A DNA stretch of 64,000 nucleotides. It comes from Eremophila alpestris peregrina. Lineage: Eukaryota; Chordata; Aves; Passeriformes; Alaudidae. Under the pieces are notes generated by a model, which was not told the origin of the DNA, searched no databases, and worked only from the letters and a program-made list of their open reading frames with translations. Where the stretch lies: NCBI GenBank assembly GCA_009792885.1, contig WMCF01000018.1:4731297-4795296 (forward strand), read 5' to 3'. Positions 25,523 to 38,590 of the stretch are shown here, one piece after another. The stretch's first letter is position 1. Every line of letters starts with the position of its first letter. A program made the position numbers and the translations under genes.

Positions 25523-26892
25523 TTCTTCTTGAAGTCACATCACATCTTTGTAAGTGTCTTCATCCTCTGAGTGCTTGGCAGCTGCAGTGAAAACTATCAG
25601 CAGTTTTTCATTTTTTTTTTGGCCAGAAGGAAACCAGGAAGGGAGGAGATTCTGCTCCTCTCTGGCTGCAGTGGTTACTGAAGTCTACAGCAAGTCCCCT
25701 CTTTCTGCTGACTGTGCACATCACTGTGCAACCACAGAGGATTTCCAAGCTCTTTCCCTCAGAAATGCAAGAAGCCACCACTCAGCCCTTTTCAGCCTTC
25801 TTGTTGTGTGTTGTCTACAGGTTTTTTGGGAGAAAGAGAAAATGAAGGTGTACAGTGACATGGCTCATTGCTAATAAGAGTATTAGACACAAAATAGTGA
25901 CATGCAGGCTGGTGTCCCCAGCCTGTGCCTGTTGATTTTTCATAACTTCAAAACACTTAATGATACATTTCTTTTTTCATAAAAGACATTTTGGCACATT
26001 TGGTGAGGTGAATTTTAGAGAAAGTTTGTTTCTGAATCTCATCATTCAGGGAAAAGAAAAGAAAATAAAGAAGGAGGTTATAGAACTCCACAGATTAAAG
26101 TACTATTTGGTACATGTGTATGTTCTAGCTAATCTTTTTTAAAACTCTTAATTTGTAAAGCCACAGTAATGATTTTAACTTGAATGCTCCATGCAACTTG
26201 CTTTCTGCTGTGCTAAGCAAGCAGGCTCCACTGGTCCATGAAGGAAACAGATGAGAATAGAAATGTTTCAAAATGCAGCCTCTGTAAGGGAAGAGTTCCT
26301 TCCTGTGTTTGCCATTAGTGACACTAACAACTCAGGATAGAAGATAGAACAACATCTGGAGGCTGTCCCCAGTAATCAGATATTCATTGGCAGCTGGTAA
26401 GATAACTCTCACTGAGAAACAAGTGAATACCATGTCAGGCACATATTCTTGGCAATTAATATCACAGGATTAGATTGCAACTACTGATTTTGCTTCCTTT
26501 ATTTCATGGCAGAGGCATCCAAAAGTGAATAATGCACACCTCCATAGCATGGTGGCAAGATAATTACAAGCTGATTACTCATTTGGTTTGGCCACATGAA
26601 GAGTTGTTAAATAATACTGAGGAGGCAACATTTCCTGCTGACACTTTGGTGCTTTTATTTCTTTATATAGTGATCTTCTAAAAGTTCAGACTGTGTTTAA
26701 CTAAACAGTTTTGCATTTTTCAGCTGCAACTGGCTTTGAGAATACCTCCATGCTAACAAATGTGCTAAAAAGAGTTATAGACTTGGTAAAATCGTGTGTC
26801 ACTCACACTTTGATGCTTTATGATGTGCCATGAAACACATAGTCTAAAGCAACCCTCTTAATTTGATAGTTATGCATTGAACATCACCACAT

Positions 26893-27085
26893 CATAAAAT
26901 TCAGATTGGAAGGGAGCTCAGGTGGTCTCTACCTCTCCCAGCATTCAAAGGAGGTTGCTCAGGGTTTTAATCTTTTGCTCAGGGAAGCCTGTTAGGACTG
27001 GAGGAAGCACAAGCTGTTCCACAGCCTGATTATCTTCACGTGGATGGGTTTTCTCCTTCACTTCCACATAGTTTCATTGTAAAAC
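26893..27085 (-). mobile_element. old CR1 LINE 3' scrap
   Basis: On the plus strand, 'TAAAATTCAGATTGGAAGGGAGCTCAGG' is a decayed CR1 3' end. It is followed by 'AGGTTGCTCAGGG' (26951), 'AAGCTGTTCCACAGCCTGAT' (27011) and a tract corresponding to the 'ttccttcatatgtctaac' region of CR1. It is heavily diverged, with internal deletions, and lacks the terminal octamers. Confidence 0.65.
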
Positions 27086-27490
27086 CTTGAATTCCTTAGG
27101 TTAATAAAATCTCAAAAAGTTTAAGGTTGAAACACTCAGAAAATATTTATGTGTGCTTCTGTAAAGTAAAATGTATTGACCTGAATCAAACAACACACTA
27201 TATAAAAATATTTCTATAGTTTTTGGAAATGCATTTTTTTTGTCTGTTACTGAATTTGAATGCAATATTTTCTTCAATTTTGGACACCATTGATGAATTG
27301 TACACATTTCTGCAGCAGAATCAATTGCTCTTGACCCAACTTCTTTGAATATTTAGGAATAATATCAGAAAGATACTTCACAACAAAACCTTTATGTCTT
27401 CAGACGCACTCACTGTGTTTGAAAATTTAAGTAGCTGGAAAATACAGTGTGTCACTAAGTGGAACTACTGGAGCCTCATTTCACCCAATC

Positions 27491-27661
27491 TGTTTTCTTT
27501 GGTTTTTTGGGAGGTTTTTTGGGGGGGTGGGTTTTGTTTAGTATTTTTTGTTTTCTTTTCTTTTTGTTTTAGGGTTTTTTTTGTTTGGGGTTTTTTTGGT
27601 GGTTTTTTTTGTTTGGTTTTTTTGTTTGTTTTTTGGTTTTTGGGGTTTTTTTGTTTGTTTG
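27491..27661. repeat. long strand-asymmetric T/G tract
   Basis: About 170 bp composed almost only of T and G on the plus strand (A and C nearly absent), made of irregular GTTTT, GGTTTTTT and GTTTG units. It includes G runs at 27509-27511, 27521-27527 and 27529-27531. The 107-codon plus frame (F, G, V rich) and the 74-codon minus frame (K, N, P, T rich) here are simple-repeat artefacts. Confidence 0.93.
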
Positions 27662-30600
27662 GCGTGATAAAACTCACATTTTTAAACATTTATAAATTTT
27701 TAACCACTTTTCTGTGATATGAGGTTGTCTTTTAAGCTGAAGTAGTACAGAAACAAAACACCACCTTCAAGTGAAACCAAGAAAATAATCCTTCACCCTG
27801 AAATGAGCTTAATTTTAAGAAACATAATAATTTATTGATTGTTCCATTTTTGAGGAGATATAATCAATGGATGTCATTTTGCAGAAAGGGTACAAGATGT
27901 TTTTTGTATACAATGTATTTAGTTGCAATCCATTGAAAACCATCTCAGGAAGACAGTATTTCAAGACTTGTGCAGCATATAATCATTATTTTAAAAAGGA
28001 TCCATCATACTGCTTGGATGAAAAATTCACACCAAACAGACAGTATTTAATGAGTAAATCAATAATGCTCATTTCAGGAAAAAATTAGGTATGGAATATA
28101 GCTAGGGAAGATAATAAAGCAAGATCAAATACTAAACCTCAGAACTGATGACCCATTAGGAGTAATACAATTTGCTTCAGTACCAAGCTGAAGTATATTA
28201 GGAAACTTACATCATAAAATTTGCTGTGTAAATGCAAATTCAATCTAATTTCTCATATGATTAAAGCTCAGAGAGAAAGGAATTGTATTACAGTGTTAAA
28301 TAACAGCACATCAGTGAGTTACACTGGGTAAGGATAAGCATAAAATGGTGCTTATTATTAATAAACTGCTATATAAATATATCTTATTGGCCAAAGAGAA
28401 ATATACAGGTCTGTTCTCAAACACAGTTCTGTTCAAAGATGTGCTTGGTTTGATTTAGCTTGGAAATGCACTTTGTTGCAAACGCCAGCTTTTTTGTGTG
28501 TTTATCTGTGTTTTTCCTCACCTGTGTTGCAGTAAATAACCCTTAGAGATCTGTAATTTGCAAAAGTGGGAAATGGAACTTTCATTTCACAGGGGATTCT
28601 TCCCAGACAGCCTAAACTGCTAAAATTCTACCACCTCCATGAACACAAAAACCCACAAAAGTAGAGTAAGAGCAGTGAAACTTCCTGCGTCCCTTAATTA
28701 AATCCCATTAAAATCACTGGGCAACAGGGGAAATTTCATACAGTCATCCAGTCATAAAAAAGGCTTGTCCTGACAGAAAAACTACCCAACACTCAGCTTG
28801 ACTGTGCAGGGCATCATAGGCACTATGGCTGCTATACTATTATATTTACACTTCCTGTGCCTTATGTGTGATTTCTTAAATAGCTTCAAGCAAGATCTAA
28901 TTTTATTTTATATGGTTGTGCACATATCTTCTGCTCCTTTGTGCTATCACTTGGGGGTCAGCTGAGAGATACAGTTAGAAAAATCTCTGTGTAGTGAAAA
29001 AATCCCCCAGTCTGCACATGAGTAAAGGAAGAGTTTGAATCTCTTCTGAATTCCTGGAGATCCATTCAGCTTGAGAAATACAAGAATATACTGATGTGTC
29101 TCATAGGGAACATAAGAAATGCTGCCAGCATAATTCATTAAAAAAAAGTTATGTAAGTCACATTCTGTGTTTGGTAGCATTACCAGCTGCTGATGAAGCA
29201 CCAGGGTTCAACTGTTATACCTGTAACTGTGTTCCCTGAGCATGGTAAATATGGATGAGGATCATTTTTAGGCCATCTGCATTTTGCCCACCACTGCATT
29301 AATATGTAGATGTCCCAGCTATAGTAATTGGTCCACTTATGATTTTCTATTTCCATTATTATTCTCAAGAGGTTGTCCACAAGGGTAAGATGCATGCAGG
29401 GTGCCATCCTTCTGCAAAAATGAGTATTGAGGTGCTGAACCTTTATGTTGGGAGCCCCCAGACCTTTTTGTCATTGCCCTGTGGTCAGGGACAAGTCAGA
29501 AAACAGCTGTTGTTGAAGGCTTAGATCCTGGTTCCATTTTCAGAGGTGTGGGCTAGCTTTAAACAGGCAAAGGGGAGAGGAATATTATAACACTTGAAAA
29601 TTAAGTGTAAGAAATGAGTTTTGTTTCATAAAAATTTCTTGGATTGGAAGGACAGCCAGTTGGTTCCTATCTTATTGTTAGAAATGCCGGCTGAGGTTGT
29701 AAGTTTTCAAGGACTTAAGTCCTTGTCAGTACTGTGACTTTGAGGGAAAGCAAAACTAAGTTACTCAGAAAATTATAAATATCTGTGATGGAGCTGGTGT
29801 CTCAACACAAGCCACAGTCTGGGAGGATAAAGAAAAGATGGGTGCCTCAAAGTGTTAGTTCATTTTCAACTAAAACAGTAGCCCTTAAATGTTAGACAAC
29901 TCCTTTCTGTCTATTACGAAATACAAAACCTGTAGGAGGATCAAAGGAAATATTACAAAATCCCAGGTGTAATTGAATGAGTTGGTGGAAATCAAAATAT
30001 AGAAGATAAACCCATTTACTCTCTGTACATATTACAGCTGTATGCAACCTTTATGAACAAATATAATAGCAAATATTTTTCTCTTGTATTTCAAACACAC
30101 AATTTGTTTATATTCTCCCATCATCAGTTGTTGCTCCAAGCTAATCTGGTTATTGCAGTTTTGTGTAAAATATTGCATTTTCTATTTTGTCATGCCTCAA
30201 ATGATCTTTCTGATATCATTTACACTGAAATATTTGTTTATTTGAAGAACCTTGTAATAAATGGTGCTCTTTTTTAGCAGGATGTGATGCTATGCAGAGA
30301 ATTTTGATGTGGAAAAGAAGTAATACAAGTATGGGGTTTGAGTGACAATGCAAAATTTACAATAACTAGCAAGTTTTCTTTATAAATAGCAGTACAAGGT
30401 TGTCCTGGTAATTTTTCTAAGTATTAATTATTGTAATAATTGCTCACTTGCAGAAGTCATTAGGTAATGGACAACCTGTAGTTATGTTGTACTCATGACA
30501 GGGGAGCCTGAAAGGATTAATTACAGCATGCTATAGAAGCAATGGCATCTTGAATATTGCAGAAAAATATGATCATATTTATAGTAGGCTCTTTTCCTTT

Positions 30601-33600
30601 CTGCTTGTATTTTTCTAAATGCAAGTTTATTCTCTGTAAAATACAAAGAAAAATCCCCTTTTAAGTAAAATAGACTTCTAAGCCTTTTAACCTGTGAGCT
30701 CCCTTTAGTCTAACTGGTGTTATAATCATTGTGTCTGTGCATTCCCTGGTAATACTTTCAAAGCTAAATCTCATCATTTCAGATGCCAACACTCCTCTGT
30801 GCTTGAGCTCAGCTCTGTCCTTTGTCAAAACTGCAGCAGATCCTTCCTTATGGTTCCAGGGATTGAAGAGGTCCTGGGAAAGTCCTCTCCAAATGCAGCC
30901 AAGCCATGAATATGGGTGAAAAACAGTATAGATCATGGATGCTAGAAATATGGGGTCTGGAATATTTATGACGCTCCTACTTGGAGTCAAGTGTTCAAAC
31001 AGAGGAGGCACCAATTAGGAAAAAAATAAAGCTTTTTTGCTCATAAATTGCATAAATCTGTTCTGAACATTTTTAGTTCACAAAGTTTATGCTCTTTTTA
31101 TGATATTTCAAAAGATCTGACTGTTGATAGTGTATTGATCATGTGGAACTTAAGGCCTGGACTCTCAGGTGTAACTTACAGCACCTGTAAATATCAGTGA
31201 TACTCTTTGTGACACAGAAGAAGGAGAGACAGGAGGTTTTCACCACCATTTAGTGAATAATTTGGAGAATCCTGGAAGTATTTTTCTCAAACCAGCTCAG
31301 ACATCTCTGAGAGGCTTTGCTAATGAAAATGAGTCCTTATTCATCATTCATGGTAAGAGGAGTCTCATTCATTACACGTGGTCAGGGGTAGAAGGTCAAA
31401 CTACTCAAGAACATTTTCACTTTCATACTTGTTCTTCTTGGTACAACTTTTCTTCACAGATTAAAATCAGTCCAATGAGAGGTGTGTTTAGGTTTTTTTA
31501 TGTCTAGACTGGTTTTTATCAGTTTTAACAACCTTTTTTTTTAAAGACTGAAACTTCCTTAAAAATAAGTAGAACATGAGAATTTTACCTGTCACCCACA
31601 GTTATCAATGATTTACATGTCTGCATGTGAATTCATATAAAAGTATACTTAAAATTTAGCTTTTCTTTAATTCATAACAAAGTGAAAGACTTGAAAATTC
31701 AATTCAGATATATGACTTACTAAGTTCTTTAGAATATTATTTTTATTTCCTAAGTGTTTTTCCACACTTTATTACATCTTCTCTTTTGTTTTTAAATGTT
31801 ACTATGCCTAACTCTGAATTTATGGAAGTTCTCATTAAAAGACAAGACCCTGCATAGTCATTTAAGAGTAGCAAATGATCATTTGAAATAAAGATAATTT
31901 ATAATTTGGCATAAAACTATTCAGATTCAGGTTACCATTTAGTTATTTAAAAACTGTTAAAATTGATCTCTTAATGAGAAAGGTTTTCATGTTTCTCAAC
32001 AAATATTCCATCATTAAAAATTTTTGAAAGTTTCTATTTTCAGCACAAAATGCAAATTTTTATTCATAAAGATGAAAGAAATTGCAAAATGACCATTCTG
32101 AAATATCTTCTCTGCATTCCCCTCATGCTGTCCTTAACCTGGAAACTGGAATATTAGTTTAGGAAGGTCAAAATTTTTATTAATTTTTGCCTTGCATTTA
32201 GCTCAGTTCCAGGCATAAAATGGTGCACCAGTTTAGACTTGTAGTGGTAGGAAAATATGCTAAGACTCATAATTTGCATTTTTATTTGCACAGATAAAAT
32301 CTTAGTGACAAAATCAGCATTCAGCTGTCTGTTAGGAGCAGGAGATGCTGTGTATCTCTTCCCATTCTTTAAGTGAGACCCCAACCACTGAACTTGTGAG
32401 ATCAGTAATAAGGAGGCAGAAATGTTAGTAGAATGTTCCTCAAAGTCTCACAATCGTTAAAAACTAAATCTTTAATAAATAAATAAAACCATAATAAATA
32501 AATCTTGAAAAATGCATAATTAAAAAATTATTTATTTTTTAGTTTATTTTTTATTTATGAGGGTTCCTAAACCCTCTACATAAAACTACAAGGAACTACA
32601 AGTACAGCCTTTTGCTTTTCATGTCTCCACATTTCTTGATAAGTTGTTGTTACACCATGGCAGCTCAATGCTTCAAATAAAGAAGTATTGACATTTTGTA
32701 CTACAAGTTTGGCAAAATAATAAACTAAAGCCACCATGCTAATTATTACTTAAACTAACACAACCAGCTGATAAAGCATAAGTTGTGGTGTAGTCCACCA
32801 CATTTCTACAGCATGATTTGTCCAAACCAAAAAAGAAAGGAATGGTTGGAACAGAACAATGTGCTGTTTCTTCCATCCTTTGTCTGTTCTGGATAAAGTG
32901 ATCCCTTCATTTTCCTTTGTTCCAAAACCAGAATTTCTAATAAATATGAAGAGAGTTTCCCTCTTTTTATTCCATTCAGATTTTTAAGCTTCTATCACCT
33001 GAGTCACACAAATATTCAATAAAGATTAATTTTCTGATAAAACCGTATATTTTTACCAACATTCTGAAACAATTTCTTATTCTTTATGTAAAAACTTTAA
33101 GAACTAATGAGCTCATTTACTATTGTTCGTATTCTACCAGAGTCCTATTGTTGTCAGGCATTAAATAATATGCTATTAAAATAATATTTTTTACAGATTC
33201 ACATGCCCACTGTAGAAAAGCTTCTTTTAATGCATAATGTCTTCCTGTCAATGCTAAAAGAAGTTAAATAATCAGATTTTCCTATTTTCTGATTGCTTTC
33301 AGAAATTAATTTTAGCGTGTGTCATAAGTAAATGGAATATTTATGGCTTCTTACTGGGACTGTGTCTCCCCAGGATGAATATGTGTGAGAATGTGGGAGG
33401 AGAAGATGAGAAGATTAATAGAAAGACTTTCTAATAATCTAAAAATTAATGAGTTCACGCACTCCTCCATTCTGTACCTGTGGAAAGATGATTCAAAGCT
33501 GCAAATGTGGTGGGCATGTGGTTTAAAACACGCTGAGCACTGTGAAAGGGCAGGTGGAGGAGCTGTGAACAAGAGCAAGGTCAGGGCCTTGGCATGGTGT

Positions 33601-36246
33601 GAAAAGGAGCTGTGGATGATGGTGAAGCAGAGGCTCAGGTCAGTGCTTGGGTTCTTCTTCAAGCAGGGGAACATCTGAATGAAAGCAGGGATAAAAAATA
33701 TGCAAAAAATCCACTTGCATTTCTAAGTTCTGTCACTTCCTTAATTATTATTTCAGGTAATTATTAAAAAAAAACAACCCTGACAATTATCTTTCCTTTG
33801 GTTTCTCCGGCTGTAAAATGGAGCAAGTATCTGCTTCCATTCTTGATTTGTCCAGGTTGGCAGAGTAAGTTGCTGCCAACAGTCCATTCTGATGATCTCA
33901 AACACAAGGTGACATGAGATCTAATGCTGCATGTCATTTTTTATCAATAATATAGTGCACTTTTTAAAATAGCCCTTTATTTGTCTCTTGCACACTGTAA
34001 TGTAATGTCAGCTTTCTTGGTGGTATAGAAGTGCTATATCCTTCAGAAATCTGAATTTCTGAATAGCATTGACAGTCTTTATCCTGATCCTTGATGAGAA
34101 CAAATTAATTTTGGACTCATTTTCTCTTCCCACAAATCCACATTGTCTAGCCTGGTTATTAGATCAGATACAAAATTCTATTTAATTATTGTATCATAGT
34201 TTGGGGGGGAGGGTGTAATGTGGTAGTATCACGTACTGTTAGAGTAGAAGGAAAAATTATTGATCAGTGTATGCACTCCTGTAAATAAGAAATTATTGGG
34301 AAGAGAAAGGTCACCACATGGTGCCTTTGTCATGAGGCAAACATACAGAATTCTTTATTTGTGTATTATTTAAATATCACAGGGAATTTTCCTTTAACGA
34401 AAAACAGGATTCTTCAAGAAATTAAGACTGGATTCATAGACAGAACTGTCTGACTCCTGCTTCTGATTACCTTATACACAATTATCACAATTTAGAATTT
34501 AACCACAAACTGATTTCTCTTCTCTTTAGGGACTCTTTGGTGCCATGATAATGTTATTTTTAAAAAAGGAAAACACTATGAATAAATTTATAAGGCCCCA
34601 TTATATTTTTCTGGGGGTACTGAAGACCAATAAGACCTTGAGAAACCTCAGCTTAGAGGAACATTCAGCCATGGCTTATGTGTGCAAAGGGCTCTGGCAG
34701 GGGCAAATGCTGGGGGACACAGGGAGAACATAGGAAAGGATGGTGCCAGACCTGGACAAAATTGTGAAGCAGTAAAAGACCTAATATTGGCCACTACAGT
34801 GAAAGTACACACATATATATAGGGGGACCTAATTGCAAAACTGTCATGCTGCCTTTTTCACAGCCACACACAAGGATGACCCAGTAGCATCTCCAAGGAA
34901 TGCTCTGAGCCGTATTTTACCCCATCAGGATACCAGAATTTGAGAAAGCCCTTTTTCTGCCTTTGCCTGTCCATTGCCTGTTTGGAATGTCACAGTTCAT
35001 GTGTCCCCCATGTCTCCTCTGCACTGCTCACCATGTTTTTTGGGCTTCTCAAGCACTGAGTCCCTCCAGGTGCCCCACAGCAAGGGTGAGCCCACTCACT
35101 GCTTTCCTTGGATTTCCCATAAAGGCAGAGCATCTTTAACTTCCCAGTTTAACCTGAATAAAAATTAATGATAAAGAAATAAAATATTTTATTAAGTGAG
35201 CCTTAAGGCCAGGCTTTGAACTGAAACAGGAGAAACTAAGAGTTTCAAGCACACAAGATTTGTGATTTGAATGAGCACCTGACAGTTTCTCTGTAGTTCC
35301 CCTTACAGATTAGTTCCCGGATTCCTGGGTGCTGTAACTAAGGGTGTGAGTTTGTAACATCTCTTTTCCATGTGACAGATGCACTCCACCCCAGACTGCC
35401 TTGATCTCTCCCTAGTTTCTTCCCCACAATGTCGCAATTTACAGGTGGGAAGATTTAAATGTGTCTGTCCTGGCTCCCATCTCACTTCCTGGGGATGGAT
35501 TAGGGAGGCTGAACTGCAGGTGCCTCCAGATATCACAGCTGATTTTAAACCTTTTCCTGCACCTATCCCATAAACCAGTTTCTGCAGGGAGAGGCATCCA
35601 TCATCTCCATGGCACAAGCTACCTTCTACACTGCAGCAGGTGATTGTCTCTCAGCAGCTTTGCCCTGCAGAACATGGGTGCCTGAAAGCTGTTTCTACTA
35701 TATATATGTCTAATTGAACAGAAAATATGTTTTACTTTCCTGTTAAAGCCAATGTAATAGGTTTTTCTTATTTGGCAGAGAGACTTCTCATTCAAACATC
35801 AGTTCAATGTTTGACTGTAATATATTTGTTTTAGTAGCTAAACAACAGCATTTGCTTTTACCCAAATAGCTGACCCTATACTTTTCAGAGATTAATTAAG
35901 ATTGTTGGAGTTCTGAGGCTTTTAAGGTTCACTAGGATAACAACATCCATAAAATGACATTTACAGACTAGATAAGCATAATTCTTTTACAAGCAGTCAC
36001 TTAGAAAGTGATGTTTAAATACCAGTTTGTTAAAGAGGGCAACAGCAATTCTAAAATTCAGGCAATATCAAAAAAATACAAGAGCAATTAATGATTTAAT
36101 GTAATTGGCAAATAAAGTTTGTTCTGTAAAAAAATAACTTGTACTTTGATTGCCAAAGACAACGACTTCTAAAAAACAACAAAGGCCATAGGGATCTTGA
36201 TGAATTCATAATCAGAGATTCCCTGCATTTCACAGATCCATAATAG

Positions 36247-36312
36247 TTTTGTTTGTTTGTTTGTTTGTTTGGTTGGTTGGTTGGTTTGGTTTAGTTTGGT
36301 TTGTTTTTTTTT
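36247..36312. repeat. (GTTT)n / (GGTT)n / (GGTTT)n microsatellite
   Basis: GTTT repeated about six times, changing into four GGTT units, then GGTTT and GTTT-like units and a T run. The stepwise change of unit indicates successive slippage plus point mutation. Confidence 0.93.
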
Positions 36313-36440
36313 CCCTTAGCAGTGATGTGGAGTTTAAAATTCCCAGATCATCTGAGAGTCTGCATCAGTGTTGGTCTTCTATAGTGAATTAATGATGGAA
36401 AAACCCCTGTCCACCTGTCAGTGAGTACAGATTCACTATA

Positions 36441-36460
36441 TTTGGTGGAATTTGGTGGAA
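36441..36460. repeat. 10-bp tandem duplication
   Basis: TTTGGTGGAA is present twice in direct succession, without mismatch. Confidence 0.9.
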
Positions 36461-38137
36461 TAAGGAACTATGACAGGCCCTTTTTACTGGCCAGGTTATT
36501 ATTTCTGGTGTTCCATGCTCTACTGCAATGGTATATAAACATCATACAAGCATTTGCAAGCAAATGGCCTTTCTCTGTGAACTTTCCTTCTTCATCCTTG
36601 TTTCCTCAGCTTTCTCCTTCAATTCCCACATTACTCTGTGCCCTCACTTCTTGTCCACTCTAACCAAGTGTTTCCCTGTCATTCTGCCTGGTATTGTCCT
36701 TTCCTGATTTTTCCTCTGTCTCACACATATTTCCTACCTTCCTTTATCTTCATTGTTCCTTCTCTCTAATCTTACCCCTCAAACTTTCTGGCATTTAAAC
36801 TTTTCTTTTTAATGTAGGACATAAATGAGGTAAAGTCAAGTGAGAGCAATTATCACAATTGTCTGTATATTATTGAGCTGGTTATCAGAAGCACCTAGTT
36901 CTTATGTACAAATGGAAAATATAGGAATGAGAAGAGAGAAAACCAAACCATTACAGGGTTCCCTATCCCTGCCCTATCATGGAGAGAATTTATCTTCAGC
37001 TGTAAATATTATTTATTATAGCAGAGGTTCAACAGATGGAAATAGAAATCTAGAGCCAGAGCATCCATCCAGTGGTGAGGGCAGTTAGCTGCTCTGGAAA
37101 CTCACTTTTAGTAATTTCTCACTAATACATCAAATTGATACAAATTAGATTTCTCTTACACTGGTGATCACTCAAAGATGAAATAGTGAGAGGCAAAATC
37201 TGTCAGAGGGATTTTGTAAGGAGACTTTATAATATGATGGAATGTCCTTTAACAACCAAGCGACTACCTTTGAATTCCCATTTTTATGTCATATTCAGTG
37301 ACTGGCAGCAGAAATAACAAAGCCTTCTGTTATTGTAATGAAAACATTGAATATGCAGTTTTAAAAAATATTCATTTACAATCAAAGCAACAGAGGCCAA
37401 ATTTTCCACCAGTTACAAAATAATTTTGGAATGGTGCAATGGGGAAAAGGACTTTGAGTAACAGACAGTGAGACCTGCATTGGCTGACCCAATTTTTCCT
37501 GATGTTATAATAAGGCAAATAAGTTATGCTTGTTCTTAGCCTTTTTTGAGGCAGTAAAAAAAATTAGAGAAAAAACCTCAAACATATGAATCTAGAATTA
37601 AGATATTTATATCTTAAAAATTAATTCTAAACAGAGTGTAAATAAAAAAGCCTTCCAGACTCTCATTAAGAGCCAATTTTCTTTAACTGATGGGTTCCTG
37701 AGAATGTAGGCTATGGATTACTCAGTTTGAGTACATCTGTGTTAATCCACAGTGACAGAAAATGTGATTAAGTACCTTCTATTAGCCCAATCAAAAAATT
37801 CCTGAAGCAAACACTTAATTTCAAGCATGGCTATAGCTTTTATTGGTTTTATTAGGACTTAGGCATGGGAATGATACTTAGAATGCCTTTAATTAACTTG
37901 CAAATATTTGTATCTTTTTATCCTTTTCTTTGCTAAAGTCAACAAGTGTTGCCTCTAATTTTGTCTGCTTGTTTTAACTTCAAATATTGATAAATGCTTT
38001 TAGTCTAGCAAAAATCATGATACATGAAGTCCTTAAAGACTTAGTACACTTATTTTATTCTTAATTATTAGAAAACACATTTCTAGAAAGTTTATTGCAT
38101 TTCTTTATTTAAAAGAGATTATAGAAGTTAAAAAAAA

Positions 38138-38157
38138 AGTTTTACTCGAGTAAAACT
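38138..38157. repeat. perfect 20-bp palindrome
   Basis: AGTTTTACTC followed immediately by its reverse complement GAGTAAAACT, centred on CTCGAG, with an A8 run before it and a T-rich run (TTTTTTTTT) a few bases after it. The flanking A and T runs would extend a hairpin after a small bulge. Confidence 0.95.
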
Positions 38158-38339
38158 CAAGTAGCTTTTTTTTTGCTAGAGATTTTGCTGGAGATATTCA
38201 CAAGATTTTTTTCAAAACAGACAAATTCAAATTTACATATTACAAAGAAATGGAAAACTTTTTGTCATCATTAAGAATGATATTGGATGATGGCTGAATT
38301 TTATCACACAAGCAGGTGGCAAAGAATTCCATCAATTTG

Positions 38340-38590
38340 ATGAGGATCAAGGCTAGAATTTCATGATGAGGGCTAGAGCACTCCTCCTATGAAGACAGGC
38401 TCAGAAAATTGGGGTGTTTCAATATTGAGAAGACTCCAGAGTGGCCTTCCAGTACTTAAAGGGGGACTAAAGGGAAGATGGAGAGGGACTTTAAAAAGTG
38501 ACATGTAGTGATAGGACAAGGAGGAATGGCCTTAAATTAAGAGAAGCTAGGCTTAAAATAGAGCTTAGGAAGAAATTTAGTCCTCAAGTC
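38340..38590 (+). mobile_element. CR1 LINE internal 3' fragment
   Basis: Recognised in order: GAGCACTCCTCCTATGAAGA at 38376, 'GAGAAGACTCCAGAGTGGCCTTCCAGTACTTAAAGGGGG' near 38427-38465, 'GATAGGACAAGGAGGAATGGCCTTAAATTAAGAGAAG' near 38510-38546, and 'AGGAAGAAATT' near 38568. These match the CR1 block upstream of the final 300 bp. The 3' terminal part is missing, so the copy was truncated after insertion or has diverged beyond recognition. Confidence 0.8.

Larger units (their letters stand above)
20954..26892. other. unique DNA, no supported gene
   Basis: No gene was recognised. A GC-richer block at about 22760-23420 has overlapping minus-strand frames of 60-130 codons (22849-23241 is the longest), without a recognisable domain or paired splice sites. 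A (GT)13 microsatellite lies at 25497-25522. The stretch 26360-26700 reads like a conserved non-coding element and is discussed in the findings. Confidence 0.55.
27086..38339. other. AT-rich unique DNA, no gene seen
   Basis: Long AT-rich stretch holding the T/G tract and the GTTT tract listed separately. Small GC-richer patches at about 33500-33670, 34640-34760 and 35380-35620 contain chance frames of 60-107 codons. The minus frame 30661-31014 (117 codons) has no recognisable domain. An AT-rich block at 32455-32565 contains AATAAATAAATAAAA and its near complement TTTATTTTTTAGTTTATTTTTTATTTA and could fold on itself. No repeat family was identified. Confidence 0.55.

Noticed and set aside
27394..27717. 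107-codon frame rich in F, G and V
   Set aside because: It is a translation of the T/G simple tract.
33500..33678. CR1-like feel of 'GAAGCAGAGGCTCAGGTCAG' and a 97-codon plus frame
   Set aside because: The surrounding bases do not line up with any part of CR1 that I know, and the frame has no recognisable homologue.
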